A DNA stretch of 64,000 nucleotides, taken from NCBI RefSeq assembly GCF_020421205.1, contig NZ_JAIZZH010000001.1:1223691-1287690 (forward strand), in the 5' to 3' direction. Below the pieces are notes generated by a model. That model saw nothing but the letters and a program-made list of their open reading frames with translations. It was not told where the DNA came from and searched no databases. The DNA is from Hymenobacter pini (GTDB lineage: Bacteria > Bacteroidota > Bacteroidia > Cytophagales > Hymenobacteraceae). How positions within the stretch are numbered: position 1 is the stretch's first letter; every line of letters starts with the position of its first letter. Of the stretch, positions 16,085 through 25,501 are shown piece after piece. Position numbers and translations under genes: made by a program.

Positions 16085-17611
16085 ATGCCCAACGCCCGTT
16101 ACGCTCTGGCTTTGAGTGCGCTATTCGCTGCTGCTTCTGCAACGGCACAGGTGCAGCCCGCGCCTGCTAGTCCGCAGCCCGCCCCGCCACCGGCTGCCCC
16201 GGCACCGCCACCTGCGCCGGCCACGCCTGCTAAATCGGTGCCCTACGGGGCGGGGATGAAGGTGAATCTCTCGCCCGACGGCTCCAAGTATATCCGTTTC
16301 CTGACCTGGCACCAAGTATACACGCGCTACACCGAGAACAACACGGGTACGCTGCGGGCCCCCGGCAAGCCGCAGAAAAGTCAAGTGGATTTTGGCCTGC
16401 GCCGCTCTCGTCTGGTGCTGCTGGCCCAGTTGAACCCGCGCTTTGTCATCTACACGCACCTGGGTATCAACAACCAAAACGCCGTGAGCGGGGGCGTGGC
16501 GCCCACCACCGACGGCAAAAAACCCCAGTTCTTCATTCACGAGGCCGTGACGGAGTACAAGGTGAACAAGTACCTGAGCCTGGGCGGTGGCCTGCACTAC
16601 GTAAATGGCATTTCGCGCCTGACCAGCGCCAGTACCACCAGCATCATGCCTATTGACCTGCCGCTGACCAACTTCCCTACCATTGAGCAAACCGACCAGT
16701 TTGCCCGCTGGCTGGGCATCTACGCGAAAGGCCGTATTCAAAAACTGGACTACCGTTTCTCCGTCAGTGACCCGTTCCTGACCAACCAGACCAGCACCCC
16801 GCTGAGCCTGGGCACCAGCAGCACCGTAGGCGGCGTTACCACCAACACCGGCACCGGTATTGCGGCGTACAGCCCGCAGAATACCAGCCACGTGTACCAA
16901 GGCTACGTGAGCTACAACTTCCTGGAGCCCGAGGCCAACCTGCTGCCCTACTTCCAGGGCACGTACCTGGGTACCAAGCGGGTGTTCAGCGTAGGAGCGG
17001 GCTTCCTGTATAACAAGGATGCCATGTACGCGCGGCCTACCTCCAGCGTAGTTACCGTTACGCCGGCCGTTGCCGCCGACCCCTTCGGCCAGATTGCCAC
17101 CAATAAGTACAGCATGAAGATGTTTGGGGTGGACGCGTTTTACGACGTGCCCCTGGATACGGCGGCTCGCACGGCCCTCACGCTCTACGGCGTGTACTAC
17201 AACTACAACATGGGGCCCAACCACGTACGCTTCATCGGACCCGAAAACCCGGGATACGGTACCTCGCCGGTGCGCGGCAACGCCGTGCCGCAGTCGGGTA
17301 CGGGTAGCTCATTCTACGGGCAGGCTGGTTTCCTGCTGCCCCAGCGCGTGCTGGGTCCGAAAGCTCGTTTGCAGCCCTACGTGGCCTATTTGCACAGCAA
17401 CTACGAGGGCCTGCACAATAGTAGCGGCGACACCAAGGGCGTGAATGTGTACGATGCCGGCGTGAACGTGCTGCTGGACGGACACAACGCTAAAGTGACC
17501 CTGAACTACCGCGCCCGCCCCGATTTCTCCGGCCTCAACCTGACTACCGGCGTGGTGAACAGCGTGAACTACAAGCCCGAAATCACCCTGCAAACGCAGA
17601 TTTTCCTGTAA
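16085..17611 (+). CDS. Porin-like outer-membrane protein
   Basis: A 508-residue exported protein. After the signal peptide (to about SATAQ) comes a Pro/Ala-rich linker (residues about 22-55), then a beta-rich barrel with the phosphate-selective-porin-like pattern: IRFLTWHQVYTRYTENN, DFGLRRSRLVLLAQLNPRFVIYTHLG, YLSLGGGLHYVNGI, DYRFSVSDPF and a closing strand ITLQTQIFL. It likely forms a passive channel for small solutes. It lies 125 bases upstream of an MHS-type symporter on the same strand, which suggests a shared substrate such as a carboxylate. Confidence 0.7.
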   Translation: MPNARYALALSALFAAASATAQVQPAPASPQPAPPPAAPAPPPAPATPAKSVPYGAGMKVNLSPDGSKYIRFLTWHQVYTRYTENNTGTLRAPGKPQKSQVDFGLRRSRLVLLAQLNPRFVIYTHLGINNQNAVSGGVAPTTDGKKPQFFIHEAVTEYKVNKYLSLGGGLHYVNGISRLTSASTTSIMPIDLPLTNFPTIEQTDQFARWLGIYAKGRIQKLDYRFSVSDPFLTNQTSTPLSLGTSSTVGGVTTNTGTGIAAYSPQNTSHVYQGYVSYNFLEPEANLLPYFQGTYLGTKRVFSVGAGFLYNKDAMYARPTSSVVTVTPAVAADPFGQIATNKYSMKMFGVDAFYDVPLDTAARTALTLYGVYYNYNMGPNHVRFIGPENPGYGTSPVRGNAVPQSGTGSSFYGQAGFLLPQRVLGPKARLQPYVAYLHSNYEGLHNSSGDTKGVNVYDAGVNVLLDGHNAKVTLNYRARPDFSGLNLTTGVVNSVNYKPEITLQTQIFL

Positions 17612-17736
17612 GGAAGTCAGAGTACAATCTCTCCTGCTTTGCTGCACTTGGCAGGGCGCTCAACTAGCAACCGGCAACTCCCAATTGCCAACCAACAACA
17701 CACGAACCAATCAGCAACCCTAAAATCCCACTATCA

Positions 17737-19239
17737 ATGGACCATACCCAACCGCAGCGCAGCGCCTACGCCGGCGCGGTGCCCGTGGGCGGCCCGGCAC
17801 CTGCCGATGATGCCCTGGCCCACGACAACAACACCGTTTCCACCAGTAAAATCTGGCAGGTGATTACCGCTTCGTCGGTGGGCACCGTCATTGAGTGGTA
17901 CGACTTCTACATCTTCGGTTCCCTGGCCGCCATTATCGGGCCGGTGCTGTTTGGGCACGCCGGTAAGTTAGAGGATTCGTTGCTGGGGGCGCTGGCCGTG
18001 TTTGGGGCCGGCTTCGTGGTGCGGCCGTTTGGGGCGCTGTTCTTCGGCCGCCTCGGCGACATGATTGGCCGTAAGTACACCTTCCTGGTGACGCTGCTGA
18101 TTATGGGCGGGGCCACGTTTATCACCGGCCTCATCCCAAGCTATGATACCATTGGCATTGCCGCCCCGCTGATTGTGGTGGTGCTGCGCCTGTTGCAGGG
18201 CCTGGCCCTGGGTGGGGAGTATGGGGGGGCCGCCACCTACGTGGCCGAGCACGCCCCCGATAAAAAGCGGGGCTACTTCACCAGCTACATTCAGATTACG
18301 GCCACCGGTGGGCTGATCCTAAGCATTTCGGTGATTGTGCTGACGCGTAAGATTCTAGGTGAGGATGCTTTTAAGGAGTGGGGCTGGCGCGTGCCGTTCC
18401 TGCTGTCGGGTTTGCTGGTAATTGCCTCCTACTACATCCGTCGGAAGCTGCACGAGTCGCCGCTGTTTGCCAAGGCCAAAGCCACCGGCACCACCAGCAC
18501 CAACCCCCTGCGCGACTCCTTTATGAACCCCGTAAACCGCCGGCTGGTGCTCATCGCCCTGTTCGGTGCTACCATGGGCCAGGGCGTTATCTTCTACACT
18601 AGCCAGTTCCAGGCGTATTCCTTCATGAATAACACCTTGAAAATGGACCTGGTAGATTCCAGCACTATTCTGGTAGTGGCCATGCTGCTGGCTACGCCGC
18701 TATTCGTGTACTTCGGCTCCCTGTCAGACCGCATTGGGCGCAAGCGCATCATCATGACGGGTATGATCTGCGGGGCTTTGTTTACCATTCCGCTGTTTTA
18801 CGGCATTAAGGCATTTGCCGGCCCGCTCACCGAAATTACCCCCGCCACCGTGGATGCCGCCGGCAAAGCCGTACCGGCCGTTATGAAGGCCCTTACGCCC
18901 AACATTCCGGCCATGATTGCGCTGACGTTCATTCTGGTGCTGTTTGTGACAATGGTGTACGGACCCATTGCGGCTTACCTGGTAGAGCTGTTCCCCACCA
19001 AAGTGCGCTACACCAGCCTGTCGGTGCCCTACCACATTGGTAACGGCGTATTTGGGGGCTTTGTGCCGCTGGTGGCTACCTGGATTGGCGTGTGGGCTAC
19101 CACGCAGCCGGAAGGTACCTTCGCTAAGGACCACAGCAGCCTCATTGGGCTAGCGTACCCCTGCCTTGTGGCCCTGATTTGCTTCTTTATTGGGGTAGCG
19201 TATATGCGCGACGTGCGCAACGTGCGCATCATGGACTAA
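17737..19239 (+). CDS. MHS-type MFS metabolite:H+ symporter
   Basis: A 500-residue inner-membrane transporter of the major facilitator superfamily, metabolite:H+ symporter branch (ProP/KgtP/ShiA-like). Twelve hydrophobic segments follow a soluble N-terminal 40 residues. Branch motifs are clear: TVIEWYDFYIFG in TM1, RPFGALFFGRLGDMIGRK, LQGLALGGEYGGAATYVAEHAP and the second-half repeat GSLSDRIGRKRI. Substrates of the branch include proline, betaine, 2-oxoglutarate and other carboxylates; the porin before and acetate genes after point to a carboxylate. A terminator follows at 19260. Confidence 0.88.
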   Translation: MDHTQPQRSAYAGAVPVGGPAPADDALAHDNNTVSTSKIWQVITASSVGTVIEWYDFYIFGSLAAIIGPVLFGHAGKLEDSLLGALAVFGAGFVVRPFGALFFGRLGDMIGRKYTFLVTLLIMGGATFITGLIPSYDTIGIAAPLIVVVLRLLQGLALGGEYGGAATYVAEHAPDKKRGYFTSYIQITATGGLILSISVIVLTRKILGEDAFKEWGWRVPFLLSGLLVIASYYIRRKLHESPLFAKAKATGTTSTNPLRDSFMNPVNRRLVLIALFGATMGQGVIFYTSQFQAYSFMNNTLKMDLVDSSTILVVAMLLATPLFVYFGSLSDRIGRKRIIMTGMICGALFTIPLFYGIKAFAGPLTEITPATVDAAGKAVPAVMKALTPNIPAMIALTFILVLFVTMVYGPIAAYLVELFPTKVRYTSLSVPYHIGNGVFGGFVPLVATWIGVWATTQPEGTFAKDHSSLIGLAYPCLVALICFFIGVAYMRDVRNVRIMD

Positions 19240-19259
19240 TTGCGGCCGCGCACCTACTG

Positions 19260-19293
19260 AAGTCCGCCGCGCCGCTGGTTCGGCGGACTTTTG
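19260..19293 (+). terminator. Rho-independent terminator after MHS symporter
   Basis: Nine-base arms AAGTCCGCC (19260-19268) and GGCGGACTT (19282-19290) followed by TTT, 20 bases past the symporter stop codon. Confidence 0.75.
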
Positions 19294-19332
19294 CGCGTTG
19301 GTCCGGCTCCGGTTTTCACTAGCTTGCCGCGT

Positions 19333-19554
19333 ATGGCTTCTCCACCTTCCCCCGAGCGCACCGAGCAGCGCCGCGGCCAGCGGCTGCTGTTTGTGGCCCT
19401 GCTGTTTGCCGTGCTGCTCAACTTCCCCTTCCTGGGCGTATTCAATCACGCCACCCGCGTGGCCGGCATACCGGTACTGTACCTGTATGTGCTGGCCGCC
19501 TGGGCATTGCTGGTACTGCTAACGGGCTGGCTGGTGAAGTCCTCGAAGAACTAA
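19333..19554 (+). CDS. Small two-TM membrane protein next to symporter-kinase
   Basis: A 73-residue protein from the ATG at 19333, with a basic N terminus and two hydrophobic helices (LLFVALLFAVLLNFPFLGVF and VLYLYVLAAWALLVLLTGWLV) joined by a short loop. It lies about 95 bases before a gene for a sodium:solute symporter-histidine kinase fusion. Small two-helix partners often precede such symporters, so it may be an accessory subunit. That role is inferred from size, topology and position. Confidence 0.7.
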   Translation: MASPPSPERTEQRRGQRLLFVALLFAVLLNFPFLGVFNHATRVAGIPVLYLYVLAAWALLVLLTGWLVKSSKN

Positions 19555-19650
19555 GGGAAGCTGGTTCGCCAAGCTGTCAAACGCATAAGCTGGCATTCTA
19601 TTTTGCCGGGTTTTTACGCGGCTAGCTGTTCATCATTAACTGCCTGAAAA

Positions 19651-22401
19651 GTGCCCACCCTGCTCGTCATCGGCTTCTCCTTTGGGTACCTCGTGCTGTT
19701 GTTCGGGGTGGCCTACGCGGCGGAGCGCCGGTCGGCGGAGCGGCGCAGTTTGGTGAGCAACCCTTACGTGTACGCCCTGAGCATGGCTGTGTACTGCACC
19801 GCCTGGACGTACTACGGCTCGGTGGGGCGGGCGGCGCATTTCGGGCTGGAGTTCATCGGCATTTACTTGGGGCCTACGCTGATGGCGCCGGCCTCCTGGC
19901 TGGTATTGCGCAAAATCATCCGCATCTGCCGGGGGCAGCGCCTCACCTCCATTGCCGATTTTATTTCGGCCCGCTACGGCAAAAGCGCCGGGCTGGGGGC
20001 CCTGGTAACGGTAGTGTGCGTGCTGGGCGTGGTGCCCTACATTTCCCTGCAGATCAAGGCCATTGCCGCTTCCTTCGACATTCTGACCCGGGACGTGGCC
20101 ACCTTGAACCTGCCGGTACAGGATGCCTCGGCAGCGGCGGGCTCGGCGTTTTACACCACCGTGGCGCTGGCGTTTTTTACCATCGTGTTCGGGGTACGCT
20201 CCATTGAAGCCACCGAGCGGCACGAGGGCATGGTGCTGGCCGTGGCCCTGGAAAGTCTGGTGAAGCTGGTCGCGTTTCTGGCAGCTGGCCTATTCGTCAC
20301 CTACGGCCTGTTCAATGGGTTTGCCGACGTGTTTGAGCGGGCCGCCGCCCGGCCCGAGCTGGGCCGGTTGTTCACGCTGGACGGAGCCGGCACCACGCCC
20401 GGGCAGTGGTTTACGCTGCTGCTATTGAGCATGGCGGCTATTCTGCTGCTGCCCCGGCAGTTTCAGGTATCGGTGGTGGAAAATGTGAACGAGGACCATC
20501 TGCGCAAGGCTATGTGGCTGTTTCCGCTCTACCTCATCGTTATCAACCTACTGGTGCTGCCCCTGGCCTTCGGGGGCCGCCTGCTGGACCCCACCGGCCG
20601 CTTCGACGCCGATACGTTTGTGCTGGCCTTGCCGCTGCAGGCCGGGCATCCGTGGCTGGCGCTGCTCATTTACCTGGGCGGACTTTCGGCGGCCAGTAGC
20701 ATGATTATCGTGGAAACCATTGCCCTGAGCGTGATGATGAGCAACCACCTGCTCATGCCCCTGCTGGTGCGGATTCCGGCGGCCCGGGGACAGGCGGCCC
20801 ACTGGTTTGCCCGCCTAGGACAGGTGGCGCTCAACAGCCGCCGCATGGCCGTAGTGCTGGTACTGCTGCTGGCTTTCGGGTACTACGTGGCGGTGGGGCA
20901 CCTGCTGCCACTGGTGAACATTGGGCTGGTATCGTTTGCGGCGGTGGCGCAGTTTGTGCCGGTGGTGCTGGGTGGGCTGTACTGGAAGGGTGGTACCCGC
21001 CAGGGCGCTACGGCCGGCATTTCGGCGGGGTTTGCGGTGTGGTTTTTCACGCTGGTGCTGCCAACCATGGTGGGCCCCGATTTGCTGCCGGATGCCCTGC
21101 TGACGGAAGGATTGTTTGGGTTCCGCTGGCTGCGGCCGTTTGCGTTGTGCGGGCTGGAAGGGCTGGACTACCTCTCGCACGGACTGTTCTGGAGCTGGTT
21201 TTTCAACCTGGGGCTGTACGTGGGCGTATCGCTGCTGCGGCAGCCCTCGGCCCTGGAGCAGCGCCAGGCCGAGCTATTCGTGGATGTGTTCCGGCACGGT
21301 ACGGGCTTCGAAGGTCCCACCGGTTGGCACAGCGCCGCCGCCCTGCCCGATGTGCGGGCCCTGCTGGTGGGCTTCCTGGGAAAGAAGCGGACCAACCAGG
21401 CCCTGCGGGTCTTCGAGACGCGCTTTCCCGATGCCCACGTGACCGACGCCGTGGCCCCGCCCCAGGCCGATCCGCGCCTGCTAGCCTACGCCGAAAAGCT
21501 GCTGGCCGGCTCCATCGGGCCCGCTTCGGCCCGGCTGCTGCTGCGCTCCTCGGTGGGGGTGGAGGATATCAGCTTTGATAACGTGGTGGGCATCTTGCGG
21601 GAAAGCCAACAGCTGCTGGAGGCCAACCGCCAGCTCCAAAAGCAGCAACGCCAGCTCCAGCGCCTCACCCAGGAGCTGCAGCAGGCCTACGACCAGCTGC
21701 AGGAACTCGACCACCACAAGGACGAATTCCTCTACACCGTCACCCACGAGCTGCGCACCCCACTCACCAGCATCCGGGCCCTGGCCGAAATTCTCTCCGA
21801 TAACCCTGATGTTGAAGAAGAAGAGCGCCAACGCTTTCTGCTCACCATTACTAAGGAATCAGAAAGGTTGAGCCGTTTGATTACGCTGGTGCTGGATTTG
21901 GAAAAGTACGAATCGGGCAAAGCCACGCTGGAAGTAGAAGCCGTGGATGTGGCTGATGTGGTGACGGACGCCCTGGACGCCGTGGGGCAGCTCCTGCGCG
22001 ACAAGCAGATTCAGCTGGACCTGGCCGTGCCGCCCGCCCTGCCCCCGCTGCCCGGCGACCGGGACCGGCTGATGCAGGTGCTGGTAAACCTGCTCAGCAA
22101 CGCCGTCAAATCGTGCCGTGCCGATGGTACGGGGCGCGTTTCGGTAGGGGTGGAGGCCTTGCCCAACGGCTTGCGCCTCACGGTGCAGGACAACGGCAAG
22201 GGCATTGCCCCGGAGTTTCATCAGCTCATCTTCGATAAGTTCTTTCAGGCCCGCCACCAAACCATGCGCAAGCCTGAGGGCTCGGGGCTGGGCCTGGCCA
22301 TCACCCGCAAAATTGTGGAGCTGCACGCCGGCCGCATCTGGGTCGATAGTCAGCCCGAGCAAGGTGCTCGGTTTTCGGTGGAGCTGCCTTTCCTCGTTTA
22401 A
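19651..22401 (+). CDS. Sodium:solute symporter-histidine kinase fusion (CbrA/CrbS-like)
   Basis: A 916-residue inner-membrane sensor starting at GTG. Residues 1 to about 520 are a sodium:solute symporter domain with about 13 hydrophobic helices (CTAWTYYGSVG, RLTSIADFISARYG, LPRQFQVSVVENVNEDH). A soluble linker and a Gln/Leu-rich coiled coil (about 650-690) lead to a HisKA domain with H699 in VTHELRTPL and a HATPase domain with NLLSNAVKS, DNGKGIAP and GSGLGLAI. This architecture matches CbrA/CrbS sensors; CrbS controls acetyl-CoA synthetase in some Gammaproteobacteria. The next two genes are a receiver and acs, which supports an acetate-sensing role. Whether it also transports is unknown. Confidence 0.88.
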   Translation: MPTLLVIGFSFGYLVLLFGVAYAAERRSAERRSLVSNPYVYALSMAVYCTAWTYYGSVGRAAHFGLEFIGIYLGPTLMAPASWLVLRKIIRICRGQRLTSIADFISARYGKSAGLGALVTVVCVLGVVPYISLQIKAIAASFDILTRDVATLNLPVQDASAAAGSAFYTTVALAFFTIVFGVRSIEATERHEGMVLAVALESLVKLVAFLAAGLFVTYGLFNGFADVFERAAARPELGRLFTLDGAGTTPGQWFTLLLLSMAAILLLPRQFQVSVVENVNEDHLRKAMWLFPLYLIVINLLVLPLAFGGRLLDPTGRFDADTFVLALPLQAGHPWLALLIYLGGLSAASSMIIVETIALSVMMSNHLLMPLLVRIPAARGQAAHWFARLGQVALNSRRMAVVLVLLLAFGYYVAVGHLLPLVNIGLVSFAAVAQFVPVVLGGLYWKGGTRQGATAGISAGFAVWFFTLVLPTMVGPDLLPDALLTEGLFGFRWLRPFALCGLEGLDYLSHGLFWSWFFNLGLYVGVSLLRQPSALEQRQAELFVDVFRHGTGFEGPTGWHSAAALPDVRALLVGFLGKKRTNQALRVFETRFPDAHVTDAVAPPQADPRLLAYAEKLLAGSIGPASARLLLRSSVGVEDISFDNVVGILRESQQLLEANRQLQKQQRQLQRLTQELQQAYDQLQELDHHKDEFLYTVTHELRTPLTSIRALAEILSDNPDVEEEERQRFLLTITKESERLSRLITLVLDLEKYESGKATLEVEAVDVADVVTDALDAVGQLLRDKQIQLDLAVPPALPPLPGDRDRLMQVLVNLLSNAVKSCRADGTGRVSVGVEALPNGLRLTVQDNGKGIAPEFHQLIFDKFFQARHQTMRKPEGSGLGLAITRKIVELHAGRIWVDSQPEQGARFSVELPFLV

Positions 22402-22493
22402 AATGGAGTTCTACAAACTCAGCGGTAACCCGCTACTCCACAACCTGACACTCCTCAGATACTGCTCTTCTCCTTCGAAAACAAACCCCTGTT

Positions 22494-22874
22494 ATGTCAA
22501 CGACGCCCCATATACTCATTGTCGATGACGAGCCGAACATCGTCATGTCCCTAGAGTTTCTGATGCGCAAGAGCGGCTACCAGGTCAGCATTGCCCGCAA
22601 CGGCACCGAGGCCCTGACGGCCGTGGATGCCACAGCTTTCGACGTGGTGCTGCTGGATATCATGATGCCCGATGTGGATGGGTACGCCGTGTGCCGCCAT
22701 ATCCGCCAGCGCCCCGACCGGGCCGGAACGCGCGTCATTTTCCTTTCGGCCAAGAGCAAGGAGGCCGATGTGCAGAAGGGCTACGAGGTGGGGGCGGACA
22801 TGTACATTCCCAAGCCCTTCAGCACCCGCCAGCTCATGACCACGGTAAAAAACCTGCTTCAACCCACCGCGTAG
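22494..22874 (+). CDS. Receiver-only response regulator
   Basis: A 126-residue single CheY-like receiver. The acidic pocket (VDDE at 10-13), phospho-acceptor D55 (VVLLDIMMPDVDG), the SAK switch (FLSAKSKEADV) and K107-type KPF motif are all present. There is no DNA-binding or enzymatic output domain. It lies 92 bases after the symporter-kinase gene and just before acs, so it is the likely phosphotransfer partner. Output must go through another protein. Confidence 0.88.
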   Translation: MSTTPHILIVDDEPNIVMSLEFLMRKSGYQVSIARNGTEALTAVDATAFDVVLLDIMMPDVDGYAVCRHIRQRPDRAGTRVIFLSAKSKEADVQKGYEVGADMYIPKPFSTRQLMTTVKNLLQPTA

Positions 22875-22943
22875 CGGCAGTCCGCTCGTTCAAACTTGTA
22901 TCTTTTGGCCACTAAAGCCCCCATTATAACCCCTGTGCCACCC

Positions 22944-24857
22944 ATGCCCGAACACGCCCGCATCCGTAGCATCGAAGGCTACCACGAAGCCTACCACCTC
23001 AGCATCAACCACCCCGAAGAGTTCTGGGCCTCCGTGGCCACCCCGTTTACCTGGCGTCGCAAGTGGGATACGGTTATGACCTCCGACATGCCCGCCGGCC
23101 GCAACGAGTGGTTTTCGGGCGCCCGCCTCAACATCACCGAGAACTGCCTGGACCGCCACCTGGCCACCCGCGGCAACAAGCTGGCCCTCATCTGGGAGCC
23201 CAACGACCCCAAGCAGCGCCACCTGCGCCTGACCTACCGGGAGCTGCACCAGGAGGTGTGCAAGTTTGCCAACGTGCTACACAACAACGGCGTGGAGAAG
23301 GGTGACCGGGTGTGCATCTATATGCCCATGATTCCGCAGCTGGCCGTGGCCGTGCTGGCCTGTGCCCGCATTGGGGCGGTGCATTCGGTGATTTTCGCCG
23401 GCTTCTCGGCCACCGCCATTGCCGACCGGGTGAACGATGCCCAGGCCAGCGTGGTGCTCACCGCCGACGGCCTCAACCGGGGCCCCAAGCAGATTCCGGT
23501 GAAGCGCGTGGTGGATGAGGCCCTGGAAACCTGCCCCTCCGTGCGCCGCGTGATTGTGGTGGAGCACCTGGGCTGGCCCGTGTACATGGAAGAAGGCCGG
23601 GACGTGTGGTACCACGAAGAAGCCGAGGATGTAGCCAAAACCTGCCCCGCCGAGGAAATGGAGGCCGAAGACCCGCTGTTCATCCTCTACACTTCGGGCA
23701 GCACCGGCAAGCCCAAGGGCGTGGTGCACAGCACCGCCGGCTACATGGTATGGGCCGATTACACATTCCGCAACGTGTTCCAGGTGGAGGAAAACGACAT
23801 CTACTGGTGCACCGCCGATGTGGGCTGGGTGACGGGTCACAGCTACCTGCTCTACGGCCCGCTGCTGGCGGGCAGCACCTCGCTCATGTTCGAGGGGGTG
23901 CCCACCTACCCCGATGCTGGCCGTTTCTGGGAGGTGATTGACAAGCACTCGGTTAGCATTTTCTACACCGCGCCCACGGCCATCCGCAGCCTCATGGCCG
24001 CGCCCCTGGATAACGTGCTCAGCTACTCGCTCGACTCGCTGCGGGTGCTGGGCTCGGTGGGCGAACCTATTAACGAGGAAGCCTGGCACTGGTACCACAC
24101 CCACGTGGGCAAGGAGCGGTGCCCCATTGTGGATACTTGGTGGCAGACGGAAACCGGCGGCATCATGATTTCGGCGCTGGCGGGTATAACGCCCAGTGTA
24201 CCGGCCCGGGCGGGTCTGCCGCTGCCGGGCGTGTGGCCGGTGCTGCTCACCCAGGAAGGCCAGGAAATCGAAGGCAACGACCAGGAAGGCTACCTCGCCA
24301 TCAAGCAAAGCTGGCCCGGCATCATCCGCACTACCTACGGCGACCATGAGCGGGCCGTGCAGACCTACTTCAGCACTTACCCTGGCTACTACTTCACCGG
24401 CGACGGTGCCCGCCGCGACGAGCAGGGCCTCTACCGCATTATCGGCCGTGTAGATGACGTGATAAACGTATCGGGCCACCGCTTCGGCACAGCCGAAATC
24501 GAAAACGCCATCAACCAGAACCCCAACGTGGTAGAAAGCGCCGTGGTGGGCTACCCCCACGACGTGAAAGGCCAGGGTATCTACGCGTACGTTATCTGCC
24601 GGGAGGGTGCCTGCGACAATGACGCCGACAAGCCCCGGGTAGAGGCCAGCATCATCGAAACGGTGGTAGCGGAAATCGGTAAGATTGCCAAGCCGGATAA
24701 GATCCAGCTGGTATCGGGCCTGCCCAAAACCCGCTCGGGCAAAATCATGCGGCGCATCCTGCGCAAAGTGGCCGAGGGCGAAACCGGCTCCCTCGGCGAC
24801 ACCACCACGTTGCTCGACCCGGCCGTGGTGGACGAAATCATCAAGGGCAAGAAGTAG
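22944..24857 (+). CDS. acs: Acetyl-CoA synthetase
   Basis: A 637-residue AMP-forming acetate:CoA ligase, cytoplasmic, converting acetate, ATP and CoA to acetyl-CoA. Motifs: the adenylate-forming P-loop YTSGSTGKPKGVVH, the acetate-specific WWQTETGG, YFTGDGARRDEQG, the hinge GRVDDVINVSGHR and the acetylatable lysine in KTRSGKIMRRILR. Length matches the family. I start at the ATG at 22944 rather than upstream in-frame codons. Placement directly after a CrbS-like kinase and a receiver suggests control by them. A very long hairpin ends the gene. Confidence 0.95.
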   Translation: MPEHARIRSIEGYHEAYHLSINHPEEFWASVATPFTWRRKWDTVMTSDMPAGRNEWFSGARLNITENCLDRHLATRGNKLALIWEPNDPKQRHLRLTYRELHQEVCKFANVLHNNGVEKGDRVCIYMPMIPQLAVAVLACARIGAVHSVIFAGFSATAIADRVNDAQASVVLTADGLNRGPKQIPVKRVVDEALETCPSVRRVIVVEHLGWPVYMEEGRDVWYHEEAEDVAKTCPAEEMEAEDPLFILYTSGSTGKPKGVVHSTAGYMVWADYTFRNVFQVEENDIYWCTADVGWVTGHSYLLYGPLLAGSTSLMFEGVPTYPDAGRFWEVIDKHSVSIFYTAPTAIRSLMAAPLDNVLSYSLDSLRVLGSVGEPINEEAWHWYHTHVGKERCPIVDTWWQTETGGIMISALAGITPSVPARAGLPLPGVWPVLLTQEGQEIEGNDQEGYLAIKQSWPGIIRTTYGDHERAVQTYFSTYPGYYFTGDGARRDEQGLYRIIGRVDDVINVSGHRFGTAEIENAINQNPNVVESAVVGYPHDVKGQGIYAYVICREGACDNDADKPRVEASIIETVVAEIGKIAKPDKIQLVSGLPKTRSGKIMRRILRKVAEGETGSLGDTTTLLDPAVVDEIIKGKK

Positions 24858-24866
24858 CCGCTCAAC

Positions 24867-24922
24867 ATTCATAAGACAACAAGGCCGGCCTCAATTGAGG
24901 TCGGCCTTGTTGTCTTATGAAT
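24867..24922. terminator. Long bidirectional terminator hairpin
   Basis: Two 27-base arms (24867-24893 and 24896-24922) pair with a single G-T-type mismatch and a two-base loop. It separates the convergent acs and 24962-25483 genes and can act on both strands. Confidence 0.8.
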
Positions 24923-24961
24923 CGAAAAGTCTCCGAGAGTGAACTGCCAGCAGTAACGCTG

Positions 24962-25483
24962 CTAGTATCGGTAAGAGTGGTGTTTCTTTTCTTTTTTGTC
25001 CTTACCTGATTTCAGCCAGAGTACCAGACCACCCGCCACCAGTGCAGTAGTGGCCAAGCGGGTAATCAGGCCGGTCCGGTCATGTTTCCAGGAGGCGTTG
25101 TAGCCTTTCTCGGCCCAGATGTTGGGTAGTTTCCCGTGGACCAGGTCTTCCAGTACGCCTTCTACCACGTTCACCCGGTCGGCCAGAAGTAGGGGGAGCC
25201 AGTGGAGGTATTCATTCTCGCTGTAGCGGAAGGCAAACCGTCGAATCAGGCCGCTCAGGCCCATGGGCGGGGAGGCAGTGCCAAACACGGCCGTTACGTT
25301 GGGCCGCTCGATGGAGTGCAACACCTCAATATCCACGGGTTGCTGGGTGGGTCGTTCCCACGTGTAGCCCGTCTGCTCCAGGTCGGTGCGGTGGGGCTTC
25401 ATGGGGTAGGTGGGGTCGTTCTGCGGGTCGGTGTCGATGCCCCAGCCGGGCACCGATTTGGGGTCAATAACGTGCTTTTGCAT
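24962..25483 (-). CDS. Membrane-anchored protein of unknown function beside alcohol dehydrogenase
   Basis: A 173-residue protein not recognised by family. The N-terminal 60 residues are polar and Pro-rich (DPKSVPGWGIDTDPQNDPTYP), the middle looks globular, and a single hydrophobic helix (ITRLATTALVAGGLVLWL) near residue 145 is followed by a Lys/His-rich tail (KSGKDKKEKKHHSYRY). It is 18 bases downstream of the zinc alcohol dehydrogenase gene on the same strand, so the two are almost certainly cotranscribed. It may tether or assist the dehydrogenase at the membrane; this is only positional inference. Confidence 0.65.
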   Translation of the reverse strand: MQKHVIDPKSVPGWGIDTDPQNDPTYPMKPHRTDLEQTGYTWERPTQQPVDIEVLHSIERPNVTAVFGTASPPMGLSGLIRRFAFRYSENEYLHWLPLLLADRVNVVEGVLEDLVHGKLPNIWAEKGYNASWKHDRTGLITRLATTALVAGGLVLWLKSGKDKKEKKHHSYRY

Positions 25484-25501
25484 ACGGGTAGGGGCTGAAG
25501 A

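Noticed and set aside
16121..17224. A 367-residue reverse-strand frame opposite the porin-like gene
   Set aside because: Antisense shadow; the forward frame has signal peptide and barrel pattern.
23277..24872. A 531-residue reverse-strand open frame opposite acs
   Set aside because: It is the antisense shadow of the acs gene, caused by high G+C at third positions; composition is His/Gly/Val-rich with no motifs.
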